The notes: generated by a model from the letters alone, not told the origin. A DNA stretch of 7,480 bases from Anaerolineales bacterium UBA6668 (GCA_002455215.1 DKKK01000195.1:1-7480), one strand, 5' to 3'; positions 1 to 6,278 are shown, numbered from the stretch's first letter. Translations and numbers: made by a program.

Positions 1-72
1 AATCCTTCATGCGGTTGCCCTGGTTGGGGTAGGGTAGACTGGCGGAGGGCGATTTTTCGCGGTAGAATGTAG

Positions 73-102
73 ATTATACCCGCTTCGACACGCCGCGCTC
101 AA
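73..102 (-). promoter_or_regulatory. Sigma-70-like promoter reading leftward
   Basis: On the minus strand, TTGAGC (102-97) is followed by an 18-bp spacer and a perfect TATAAT (78-73). This is the best promoter match in the window. It points away from the ABC ATPase, toward the possible ATG at 10-8, which would leave a leader of roughly 55 nt. It implies a divergently transcribed neighbour outside the window. Confidence 0.5.
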
Positions 103-114
103 GAAAATCGAAGC
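82..114. repeat. 7-bp inverted repeat flanking the leftward -35 box
   Basis: GCTTCGA at 82-88 and TCGAAGC at 108-114 are perfect inverted copies separated by 19 bp, so the half-site centres are 26 bp apart. The arms bracket the minus-strand -35 element (97-102), a usual position for a repressor or activator site. It could equally be a chance repeat. Confidence 0.35.
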
Positions 115-129
115 ACAGCAAGAAAATTC

Positions 130-807
130 ATGTTACGCTTTGAAAATGTTTCCAAAAGTTATCAAGAAGGCAGTCAACTGCGTGTTGTACTGCACAATGC
201 TCATGCTGAGATCCAAGCTGGTGAAGCGGTAGCCATTCTAGGCAAGAGCGGGACCGGCAAAAGTACGTTACTCAATATTATCAGTGGCATTGACGTAGCG
301 GATGTGGGTAATGTGTGGGTGGACGGGCAAAACCTAACCGCACTGAATGAACATGAACGCACCTTATTTCGCCGCCACGAAATCGGCTTTGTTTTCCAGT
401 TTTTCAATCTGATTCCCACCTTAACTACTTGGGAAAATATCCTGCTCCCGCTGGAATTGGTAGGTAAGGTAGGCGCAAGCGAGCGCGAGCGTGCCCAAGC
501 GCTATTGAATGATGTGGGATTGTGGGAACGGCGCGACACATTTCCAGATAGGCTTTCCGGGGGAGAGCAACAACGGGTGGCGCTGGCAAGGGCACTGGTA
601 CACCAACCCAAATTGGTTTTAGCAGATGAACCAACTGGTAACTTAGATGAAGATACCGGTCAAAAGATTCTGGCTTTGCTCGACCGTCTAACCCGCCAGC
701 AAGGCAGAACCTTGCTGATGGTCACTCACAGAAGCGATGCCGCCACCTTTGCCGACCGTATCTTACGCTTGCAGGATGGGCAGTTGTTGCCGAGTGAACT
801 GGGCTAG
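130..807 (+). CDS. ABC transporter ATP-binding protein, LolD/MacB type
   Basis: This is a cytoplasmic ATPase subunit of an ABC transporter, complete at 225 residues, which is normal for LolD/MacB-type subunits. All nucleotide-binding motifs are present: Walker A GKSGTGKS (38-45), Q-loop Gln90, signature LSGGEQQ (142-148), Walker B LVLADEP (162-168) with catalytic Glu167, D-loop NLD (171-173) and switch His200. The stretch after the Q-loop ([13 protein letters not shown]) is typical of the LolD/MacB/FtsE-like class that energises FtsX-fold permeases in lipoprotein, macrolide or peptide export rather than solute import. The start [11 protein letters not shown] is canonical, although the Shine-Dalgarno is weak. 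No permease lies downstream because the next gene is convergent, so the partner must be upstream or elsewhere. The substrate cannot be told from the sequence. Family call is very secure, subfamily fairly secure. Confidence 0.95.
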   Translation: MLRFENVSKSYQEGSQLRVVLHNAHAEIQAGEAVAILGKSGTGKSTLLNIISGIDVADVGNVWVDGQNLTALNEHERTLFRRHEIGFVFQFFNLIPTLTTWENILLPLELVGKVGASERERAQALLNDVGLWERRDTFPDRLSGGEQQRVALARALVHQPKLVLADEPTGNLDEDTGQKILALLDRLTRQQGRTLLMVTHRSDAATFADRILRLQDGQLLPSELG

Positions 808-1382
808 TCGCCTTTCACTCTTGCCAACCCTAGCGATTCGGCGCGTGCCTGCATCGCTAGAATCACATTGCCGACATGCTCCCAAAGGTCTATTCCTAGC
901 AATTTTGCTCCTTCTGCCACTTCTTCGCGGTTTACCCCGGCGGCAAAGGCTTTTTGTCCCCATTTCTTGCGTACTGAGTCGATTTCTACATCATAAACAG
1001 AGCGGGTTGGGCGTACCAATGCCGCCGCAGTGACCAAACCGGTAATTTCATCGCAAGCAAATAAGGCTTTTTGCAAAAGGGTTTCGCGCGGCAAAGCCAA
1101 GTGCGAAGCGTGAGTCAAGACAGCGTGAACAATCTCTTCTGGCACGCCTAGCTCTCGTAAGATGGGCGCACCAGCTTGGGGGTGTTGGTCGAGAGTCGGG
1201 TGAATTTCCCAATCAAAATCGTGAAGCAGACCAGTAACTGCCCAAGTTTCGCCATCTTCGCCAAATTTTTCGGCATACCAGACCATTGCGGCTTCAACTG
1301 CCAGCATGTGGCGGCGCAGGTTAATGTTTTGTACATAATCGCAGACAATCTGCCAAGCTTGAGAACGTGAAAATGTTGTCAT
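804..1382 (-). CDS. HD-domain metal-dependent phosphohydrolase-like protein
   Basis: A 192-residue protein of the HD superfamily, whose members are usually metal-dependent phosphohydrolases acting on nucleotides or other phosphoesters. Candidate metal ligands follow the HD order: His25 (NLRRHM), the His54-Asp55 doublet (GLLHDFDWE), His67 (DQHPQAG), His91 and His94 (THASH), and Asp111 (ACDEITGL). The conserved C-terminal half (ALVRPTRSVYDVE, KAFAAGVNREE, LLGIDLWEHV) belongs to a widespread uncharacterised family usually named only 'HD domain-containing protein' or 'hydrolase'. No signal peptide or membrane segment is visible, so it should be cytoplasmic. The ATG at 1382 has an AGG eight bases upstream. 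Its stop overlaps the stop of the convergent ABC gene. The true substrate is unknown; a nucleotide is a guess from the superfamily. Confidence 0.88.
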   Translation of the reverse strand: MTTFSRSQAWQIVCDYVQNINLRRHMLAVEAAMVWYAEKFGEDGETWAVTGLLHDFDWEIHPTLDQHPQAGAPILRELGVPEEIVHAVLTHASHLALPRETLLQKALFACDEITGLVTAAALVRPTRSVYDVEIDSVRKKWGQKAFAAGVNREEVAEGAKLLGIDLWEHVGNVILAMQARAESLGLARVKGD

Positions 1383-1597
1383 ACCATATACCTAAGTACA
1401 CATTTCGTACGGATGAAGACTCCGCTTTCTTCGTATGAAAAAACTCCTGTATTCAACCGAAGTCGAAGACAACCGCTTTATACGAATATAGAAGTTTGAA
1501 CGAAGCATCCATTCCGCAACTTTTCCCGGAATTGCGCGTATTATACAGTGGAAAGCTTGTGTTAGGTTTTCAAAAATAGCATCATTAGGAGATTATC
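1383..1597. other. Divergent intergenic region between the HD gene and the holin-family gene
   Basis: These 215 bp should hold promoters for both flanking genes. On the plus strand TATTAT (1539-1544) is a reasonable -10 with no good -35. On the minus strand A/T-rich boxes lie around 1477-1490, again without a clear -35. The word TTCGTA occurs at 1404-1409 and 1430-1435, and inverted as TACGAA at 1481-1486. CGAAG occurs at 1458-1462, 1464-1468 and 1501-1505. A 28-codon plus-strand ORF (1413-1499) lacks a ribosome site and I do not call it. No tRNA or terminator is visible. Confidence 0.4.
1587..1591 (+). promoter_or_regulatory. Shine-Dalgarno of the holin-family gene
   Basis: AGGAG lies six bases before the ATG at 1598. 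It is one of the few strong ribosome-binding sites in the window and fixes that start. Confidence 0.75.
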
Positions 1598-1972
1598 ATG
1601 ATTAAGTTACTTGTCCGTTGGGCAATTACTGCCTTAGCAATCGCCGCCGCTTTTTATGTCGTACCCGATATTGGCATTGAAGGCAATGCCCTGTACACTG
1701 TGTTGGGTTTGGCGGTGGTCTTTGGTTTGGTAAACGCACTGATTCGTCCGGTACTCATGTTGTTGACTTGCCCGCTAATTATTCTCACGTTAGGGTTAGG
1801 CACATTGGTCATTAATACCGTGATGTTCATGCTCTCCACCACAATCGCCAATTGGTTTGGGGCGACCATTACCATTCCAAGTTTCTGGCACGCATTGGGC
1901 GCATCCATTGTAGTTAGTATTGTCAGTGGTGTGCTGAGCATATTCGTCAGCGATGACAATGGGCGAGATTAA
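1598..1972 (+). CDS. Phage holin family 4_2 / YvlD-like small membrane protein
   Basis: A 124-residue integral membrane protein that matches the YvlD / Phage_holin_4_2 family (PF04020) in length and pattern. About four hydrophobic segments are visible, at roughly residues 5-22, 31-48, 54-83 and 99-118. The family core is clear: GLVNALIRPVLMLL (43-56), then LTLGLGTLVIN (63-73). The protein ends in a short acidic tail (SDDNGRD). Despite the name, these genes are usually single chromosomal genes without phage neighbours, as here, and no lysin or other phage gene is nearby. A lysis role should not be assumed; some family members are linked to envelope stress, but the function is unresolved. The start is supported by AGGAG. 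The stop is 10 bp from the 3' end of the convergent thpR. Confidence 0.9.
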   Translation: MIKLLVRWAITALAIAAAFYVVPDIGIEGNALYTVLGLAVVFGLVNALIRPVLMLLTCPLIILTLGLGTLVINTVMFMLSTTIANWFGATITIPSFWHALGASIVVSIVSGVLSIFVSDDNGRD

Positions 1973-1982
1973 GCCTGGTTGT

Positions 1983-2585
1983 TCAAGCTGAATTGAGCAC
2001 CACACTTGCCAATTTGCGATACACCGCACCGCTCGGTCTTAATTCGCTTGCAAACAATGTCAGCGAACTAAATTGAAAGGTAGGTGTGCTTGGCAAGTGT
2101 GGTTTTGGGATTTGTTGGGCGAGAGAAGCCTGCTGGGCGGGGCTGGCAAAACGTGAAACACGCCCGATGGTGATGTGGGGAGAAAATGCCGGCGTGCTAG
2201 CGTAGCCGTATTGTTGAGCAAGGTGCGCCAATTCGCGTTGAAAGTCGTAGAGCGTGTGCATTTCTGCCTGTACCACACTTTGCAACCCCACCCACAACAC
2301 AGACGGCTTGCGCCAATTTGGAAAAACCCCTATCTGCTCAAATTGAAATCCCCACTGCAAACAATCCTGCAGTTTACCGGTGGCTTGCCATTCCGCAAAA
2401 TCCTTCTGCCATTGGCTGACTTGCTTTTCAGAGCTATCTCCCAAAAAGTACAAAGTTAAGTGAAATTGGCTAGGCGCAACCCACCGTACAACGCCAGATG
2501 CTTCACCCAATTGCAAGGTTTTTTGCACCTGTGCTAGTGATTCTTTGCAAGTTTCTGGTAAAGTGAGCGCTAAGAAAGTACGCAT
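1983..2585 (-). CDS. thpR: RNA 2',3'-cyclic phosphodiesterase (2'-5' RNA ligase family)
   Basis: A 2H-phosphoesterase that hydrolyses RNA 2',3'-cyclic phosphate ends to 2'-phosphate; in E. coli it was first described as 2'-5' RNA ligase. Both catalytic HxTx motifs are present: HLTLYFLG and PHITIGR, at residues 42-49 and 136-142 when counted from the ATG. The N-terminal MRTFLALTLP and the C-terminal LFASELRPSGAVYR are typical of the family. At 200 residues it is slightly longer than the usual 175-190. An upstream in-frame TTG at 2597 would add four residues. I prefer the ATG at 2585 because it shares its A with the TAA stop of the upstream M20 gene (TAATG), which is typical of coupled translation. 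It is cytoplasmic and second in a two-gene operon with the peptidase. The family call is secure; the biological substrate in the cell is not known. Confidence 0.92.
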   Translation of the reverse strand: MRTFLALTLPETCKESLAQVQKTLQLGEASGVVRWVAPSQFHLTLYFLGDSSEKQVSQWQKDFAEWQATGKLQDCLQWGFQFEQIGVFPNWRKPSVLWVGLQSVVQAEMHTLYDFQRELAHLAQQYGYASTPAFSPHITIGRVSRFASPAQQASLAQQIPKPHLPSTPTFQFSSLTLFASELRPSGAVYRKLASVVLNSA

Positions 2586-3751
2586 TAATCGTACCAATGC
2601 AAGAGTGCGTTGGCGAGCAGGGCAGTGCGCTCCAAAAAGCTGGGGATGTCAGTGTACTCTTGTAAGGTGTGCGCACCATTGCCGCCGGGACCCATCCCAC
2701 ACAACACGGGTTTGCCGAGTTGGGCGACGTACGCCGCATCTGAGCCGCCTCCGACACTGGCCTCCCGCAGTGCAAAACCGGTTTGCGCCGCAATCTGCTT
2801 CATTTTTTCATAAGCCTGAGCAATGGCGGGGGTGCGGGGCATGGGTGGGCGGCTAACCCCGCCTTCGACAGTCAGACTTGCACGGGCATCTACCACTTGT
2901 AGTGCGTGGAACTCACGCTCCAAGCGCTTGCGTTCTTCTTCATCTTCAATACGGACATCCACTTCCATCGTGCAAAATTCTGGCACGGTGTTGACAGCAG
3001 TCCCACCCTGAATTAATCCGGCACTGACAGTGGTGCCTTGCTCATAGCGGGTAAAATTCTGCACACGCAAAATTTGTTGTGCCATTTCAGCAATGGCGTT
3101 TACACCAGTCGTATGTTCATTGCCAGCATGTGCCGCTCGCCCTTGCACGCGAAGCACGTAAGTGCCGACACCTTTGCGTTGGGTTTTGATCGCGCCGTCC
3201 GGTGTGGCAGGTTCTAGACACAGGGTTAAATCTGCATTTTTTCCATAAGTCTCAATCAAGGCTTGTGAAGTCGGCGAGTCAATTTCTTCGTCACAATTGA
3301 GCATAAGATGAATCGGGTAGGCGAGACTGGATTGTTTGGCTAGCAATAGCTCGATAGCCCACCAGGCTTGCACCACACTGGCCTTCATATCGTAACTACC
3401 AGGACCGTAAAATTTTTCCCCAACGATGCGGATGGGGTTTTTCTGCAGTGTACCAACCGGGTGAACTGTGTCTACATGGCACAGTAAAAAAATGCCCCCA
3501 GTTACATGCGCCTGTTGGGCAGGAAAGGTAAAAACGACATTGCGCCCATAGCCAGGGTGGTCAAAGTGTTGAATGACAGGCTGAAACGGCATGAGCCAAT
3601 TTTCTACGGTTTCACACACTGCTTGGATGGCGTTGGCGTGGTTGGAGGGGCTTTCAATGGCACAAATTTCTTGCAATTTTTGCAATTTGCCAGATAAATC
3701 GGGGGATAAATTGGATGGTTGAAACATGGGAATCTGATATACTTGCCCCAT
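2585..3751 (-). CDS. M20 family zinc peptidase (glutamate carboxypeptidase-like)
   Basis: A 388-residue M20/M28-type metallopeptidase closest in layout to carboxypeptidase G2 and the ArgE/DapE/CPG2 group. The expected di-zinc site is complete: His92 (CHVDTV, with Asp94), bridging Asp121 (GSYDMKA), general base Glu155 with ligand Glu156 (NCDEEIDS), Glu180 (LCLEPA) and His361 (GAHTLQE). The lid/dimerisation domain sits at about 190-300, with the conserved His208 (GRAAHAGNEH). No signal peptide is visible, so it should be cytoplasmic. It probably hydrolyses the C-terminal amide of an N-acyl or peptidyl amino acid, but the substrate cannot be read from the sequence; its position next to thpR does not help. 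The first ATG (3751) has no ribosome site; an internal ATG at 3727 (residue 9) is an equal alternative and would leave a 380-residue protein. The stop overlaps the thpR start. Confidence 0.9.
   Translation of the reverse strand: MGQVYQIPMFQPSNLSPDLSGKLQKLQEICAIESPSNHANAIQAVCETVENWLMPFQPVIQHFDHPGYGRNVVFTFPAQQAHVTGGIFLLCHVDTVHPVGTLQKNPIRIVGEKFYGPGSYDMKASVVQAWWAIELLLAKQSSLAYPIHLMLNCDEEIDSPTSQALIETYGKNADLTLCLEPATPDGAIKTQRKGVGTYVLRVQGRAAHAGNEHTTGVNAIAEMAQQILRVQNFTRYEQGTTVSAGLIQGGTAVNTVPEFCTMEVDVRIEDEEERKRLEREFHALQVVDARASLTVEGGVSRPPMPRTPAIAQAYEKMKQIAAQTGFALREASVGGGSDAAYVAQLGKPVLCGMGPGGNGAHTLQEYTDIPSFLERTALLANALLHWYD
3735..3743 (+). promoter_or_regulatory. Extended -10 promoter candidate toward glgP
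   Basis: TGATATACT has the TGn extension plus TATACT, five of six bases of the -10 consensus. No -35 with 16-18 bp spacing is visible, which is tolerated by extended -10 promoters. It lies over the first codons of the M20 gene as called from 3751, reading the other way. A transcript starting near 3750 would give glgP a leader of about 310 nt. Confidence 0.35.
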
Positions 3752-3776
3752 TCGAATTTGGATTTAAGTAGCATGT

Positions 3777-3872
3777 ATGGAGCAACCCATCAAGTTTATC
3801 ATATCTTCTTCTGCCCAACAGGCTAGCCGTTTAACTTTTCTCGAAAAAGCAAAGCGCAATCCAACCGAGTAA
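3777..3872 (+). CDS. Possible 31-residue leader peptide (hypothetical)
   Basis: A plus-strand ORF of 31 codons with an ATG start and TAA stop, beginning MEQPIKFIISSS and ending KAKRNPTE. It begins about 27 nt after the expected start of a transcript from the extended -10 at 3735-3743 and stops 5 bp before the first of two hairpins upstream of glgP. I recognise no family. There is no clear Shine-Dalgarno. The order promoter, short ORF, hairpins, gene resembles a leader-peptide arrangement, but the ORF is short enough to occur by chance. Confidence 0.15.
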   Translation: MEQPIKFIISSSAQQASRLTFLEKAKRNPTE

Positions 3873-3877
3873 GCAGA

Positions 3878-3967
3878 GTCTGTACGGTGCTGAACAGACA
3901 AACCCTTTCCACAAAGCAAGGCGCTGACTTTGTAAAAACCGCCAAACCTAGGAAGGAATTGTTTTTT
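3878..3967 (+). promoter_or_regulatory. Tandem hairpins and T-run in the glgP leader (attenuator candidate)
   Basis: Hairpin 1 pairs GTCTGT (3878-3883) with ACAGAC (3894-3899). Hairpin 2 pairs ACAAAG (3911-3916) with CTTTGT (3928-3933). Both loops end in GGYGCTGA directly before the 3' arm (GGTGCTGA at 3886-3893, GGCGCTGA at 3920-3927). CCTTTCC (3904-3910) can pair with GGAAGG (3951-3956) with one bulge, enclosing hairpin 2, and a run of six T follows at 3962-3967. This could be a terminator-like or protein-binding leader structure. The stems are only 6 bp, so chance is a real alternative. Confidence 0.3.
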
Positions 3968-4063
3968 CAGTTTGCACAACAAAGAAAGGGATTTCTAAGG
4001 TAAAATTACGCAGTCCGTACTGGATTAAACAACTGAAATTCAAAAAAAGAAAAGGTATTTGTT

Positions 4064-6208
4064 ATGAGTCCTGACAATCAAATGGAGCTAGCTGTTCCAC
4101 GTGCTTTGAGCAAACTTCCGGAAATCGCCCGCAATCTGTATTGGGCTTGGAATCAAGATGCTCAATTTTTGTTCATTTATATGGACAAGCAATTATGGGA
4201 AGAAGTCAATCACAATCCCATTCGTTTTCTGGCGCTCGTGCCGCGTAGCACGCTCAATGCGGCGTTGCGTGATGACCGCTTCATGGAACTTTACAAAGCG
4301 GCTACTACGCGCTATGAAAAGTATCTAAATGCCACCAATACGTGGTTCAACAAAACCTACCCCGATTTTAAGCAAACCCCCATTGCGTATTTTTCACCCG
4401 AATTTGGTTTGCACGAAAGCCTACCGATCTATGCGGGTGGCTTAGGCATTTTGTCTGGCGACCACACCAAGGAAGCATCTGACATTGGTTTACCATTTGT
4501 CGGTGTCGGTTTTATCTATCAACAAGGCTACTTCCGCCAAAAAATCAGCGAAGATGGCTGGCAAATCGAATATTGGGACAACCTAGAGCATGCCTTACAG
4601 CCAATTTCTCCAGCTTTAGACCCGCAAGGCAACGAAGTGGAAGTGGAAGTGGGTTTGCCAGGGCGCAATGTCTATGCCAAAGTGTGGCGTTTGCAGGTGG
4701 GACGCGTTCCGCTGTATTTGATGGACACCAATCTGCCACACAACAACCCGGAAGACCGCGAACTGACCCATCGCTTGTACTCTAGCAATTTGGATGTTCG
4801 CATTGCTCAAGAAATTGTTTTGGGCATTGGTGGGGTGCGTGCTCTACGCAAACTGGGTATCAACCCGGGTGTTTGGCACATGAATGAAGGGCACTCCAGC
4901 TTTATGATTTTGGAGCGCATGGCAGAATGGGTCGAGCAAGGCTTAAGCTACGAGCAAGCCCAAATTCGTGTCAAGGATACCACCGTTTTCACCACCCACA
5001 CTCCTGTGCCGGCTGGCAACGAAGCTTTCCCCGATTGGTTGATTGACCGCTACTTCCCGCAATATTGGACACGCATTGGTTTGACCCGTGAACAATTTAT
5101 CAACCTAGCACGTATGGACCAACCGTGGGGTCCCACTTTTTCAATGCCCACTTTCGCGCTTGCCTTCAGCAAGTATGCCAATGGGGTGAGTGAATTACAC
5201 GGTAAGGTTAGCCGCGAAATGTGGCAACACCTGTACCCAGATAAGGCAGTCAACGATGTGCCGATTGGTAGCGTGACCAATGGGGTGCATACCGATAGCT
5301 ATTTGGCACGCCGTTATCAAGCGTTGTTTGACAAGTATCTTGGCAAAGATTGGCGCGACAAGCTGGACGACCCCGACACTTGGAAGGGGCTTTTGGATGT
5401 GCCAGACGAAGAATATTGGGAAGTACATCGCCACCTAAAGCGCAAACTACAAGCCTTTATGCGTGACCGGGGACGCAAGCTCTGGGTAACCACCCAAACC
5501 CACCCGGTACAAATCATTGCCGGTGGCGCTTTGCTAGATCACAATGCCTTAACCATTGGCTTTGCGCGGCGCTTCGCCACCTACAAACGCGCTGGTTTGA
5601 TTATGCGTGATTTTGACCGTTTGTTGGCGCTCTTGCGCGATAGCCAACGCCCCTTGCAGATCATTTTCGCAGGCAAGGCACACCCTGCAGATGAGCCCGG
5701 CAAGCGCTTAATCCAACAAGCTTATCAAGCAGTCAAACGAGCAGAAACGGCTGGGCGCTTGGTCTTTTTGGAAGACTACGACCAAAATGTGGCACGTCAC
5801 TTGGTACAAGGCTGTGACGTGTGGCTAAATACCCCACGCCGCCCGCACGAAGCGTCCGGTACTAGCGGGCAAAAAGCCGCCTTGAATGGGGTGCTAAACT
5901 TGAGCATCTTAGATGGCTGGTGGCCCGAAGGCTATAACGGACACAATGGATGGTCAATTGGTACCGAAGAGCAATTGGCAGACCAAGAAGCGCAAGATTC
6001 CCGCGATGCCGAGTCGCTCTTCAGCATTTTGGAAAACGAAGTTGTGCCAACCTTCTACAAGCGTGACAATAATAACGTCCCACATGATTGGATCCGTATG
6101 ATGAAGGAAAGTATGATGACTTTGCTTCCCGCTTTTAGCACCCGCCGTATGCTCAAGGATTACACCAACCAGTTGTATATCCCTGCCATGCGCAATAGCA
6201 AAAAGTAA
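4064..6208 (+). CDS. glgP: Alpha-glucan phosphorylase (DUF3417-containing type)
   Basis: Cytoplasmic PLP-dependent phosphorylase that releases glucose 1-phosphate from the non-reducing ends of glycogen or maltodextrin (GT35 family). The N-terminal part (about 10-110; LPEIARNLYWAWN) is the DUF3417 extension found in bacterial GlgP of this type. It is followed by AYFSPEFGLHESLPIYAGGLG (109-128), NEGHSSF (274-280), THTPVPAGNE (311-320), the phosphate-site-like ARRFATYKR (501-509), FAGKAHP (535-541) and the PLP segment EASGTSGQKAALNG, where Lys604 should form the Schiff base. At 714 residues it is shorter than the roughly 850-residue actinobacterial relatives but complete at both ends. AAAGG (4051-4055), eight bases before the ATG, supports the start. 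A strong terminator follows. Divergent from the M20 operon, it appears monocistronic, with no other glycogen gene in view. Glucan preference (glycogen or maltodextrin) is inference. Confidence 0.95.
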   Translation: MSPDNQMELAVPRALSKLPEIARNLYWAWNQDAQFLFIYMDKQLWEEVNHNPIRFLALVPRSTLNAALRDDRFMELYKAATTRYEKYLNATNTWFNKTYPDFKQTPIAYFSPEFGLHESLPIYAGGLGILSGDHTKEASDIGLPFVGVGFIYQQGYFRQKISEDGWQIEYWDNLEHALQPISPALDPQGNEVEVEVGLPGRNVYAKVWRLQVGRVPLYLMDTNLPHNNPEDRELTHRLYSSNLDVRIAQEIVLGIGGVRALRKLGINPGVWHMNEGHSSFMILERMAEWVEQGLSYEQAQIRVKDTTVFTTHTPVPAGNEAFPDWLIDRYFPQYWTRIGLTREQFINLARMDQPWGPTFSMPTFALAFSKYANGVSELHGKVSREMWQHLYPDKAVNDVPIGSVTNGVHTDSYLARRYQALFDKYLGKDWRDKLDDPDTWKGLLDVPDEEYWEVHRHLKRKLQAFMRDRGRKLWVTTQTHPVQIIAGGALLDHNALTIGFARRFATYKRAGLIMRDFDRLLALLRDSQRPLQIIFAGKAHPADEPGKRLIQQAYQAVKRAETAGRLVFLEDYDQNVARHLVQGCDVWLNTPRRPHEASGTSGQKAALNGVLNLSILDGWWPEGYNGHNGWSIGTEEQLADQEAQDSRDAESLFSILENEVVPTFYKRDNNNVPHDWIRMMKESMMTLLPAFSTRRMLKDYTNQLYIPAMRNSKK

Positions 6209-6232
6209 TACGAACATTTACGCATGAGCATT

Positions 6233-6268
6233 ACAGCCGTCAAAAACCTTTTTGACGGCTGTTTGTTT
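6233..6268 (+). terminator. Rho-independent terminator of glgP
   Basis: A perfect 14-bp inverted repeat has arms at 6233-6246 and 6249-6262, separated by CC. The G+C core is CAGCCGTC/GACGGCTG, and the arm ends A5/T5 would open into a larger loop. The T-rich TTTGTTT (6262-6268) follows. It starts 24 bp after the glgP stop. The left flank is not A-rich, so it should work mainly rightward. It ends only 16 bp before the esterase ATG. Confidence 0.88.
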
Positions 6269-6278
6269 CCTAGCAACT

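Larger units (their letters stand above)
1..129. other. Upstream region, possibly divergent promoter region
   Basis: This stretch holds no supported complete gene. On the minus strand, 10-8 reads ATG followed by AAG GAT, so a divergent gene could start here and run out of the window; with three codons this cannot be confirmed. A minus-strand sigma-70-like promoter and a flanking 7-bp inverted repeat are listed separately. For the plus-strand ABC gene I see only a TAGAAT -10-like box at 63-68 with no matching -35. A small 4-bp hairpin, GCGA-TTTT-TCGC, lies at 49-60. No strong Shine-Dalgarno precedes the ATG at 130. Confidence 0.45.
3752..4063. other. Divergent intergenic region between the M20 gene and glgP
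   Basis: A 312-bp region with no secure gene. Leftward, TGATAAACT (complement of 3793-3801) could be an extended -10 for the M20 operon. Rightward, TAAAAT at 4001-4006 is a -10-like box close to glgP but with no well-spaced -35 (TTGCAC at 3972-3977 is 23 bp away). A second rightward extended -10 at 3735-3743, a 31-codon ORF and two hairpins are listed separately. A minus-strand ORF at 3764-3982 begins with TTG, lacks a ribosome site and does not look like a protein. No tRNA is seen. Confidence 0.45.

Noticed and set aside
598..604. SGQKA in place of the SGMKA I expected at the GlgP PLP site (residues 601-605), considered as an anomaly
   Set aside because: The lysine and surrounding EASGTSG are intact, and the variable residue before it is tolerated in the family as far as I know. 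Positions given are residues of the protein starting at 4064.
201..611. 136-codon minus-strand ORF inside the ABC ATPase gene
   Set aside because: It is a shadow of the plus-strand gene, whose motifs are complete. The antisense product shows no domain.
1413..1499. 28-codon plus-strand ORF between the HD and holin-family genes
   Set aside because: It has no Shine-Dalgarno and no recognisable composition, and another overlapping short ORF in a second frame is equally good, as expected by chance.
1598..1972. Prophage remnant, suggested by the 'holin' family name
   Set aside because: No endolysin, structural, integrase or repeat signature is nearby. This PF04020-type family is normally a chromosomal membrane protein.
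2586..2597. TTG start extending thpR by four residues
   Set aside because: The next ATG overlaps the upstream stop as TAATG and begins the conserved MRTFLAL segment, so it is the better start.
3764..3982. 72-codon minus-strand ORF upstream of the M20 gene
   Set aside because: It needs a TTG start, has no ribosome site, and its composition (scattered Cys, Lys and aromatic residues) resembles translated non-coding DNA. It overlaps the hairpin region on the other strand.
6252..6278. TTG start that would extend the esterase by nine residues
   Set aside because: The TTG sits inside the 3' arm of the terminator hairpin and the added residues (MTAVCFLAT) come from that arm and its tail. The ATG at 6279 matches the family start better.
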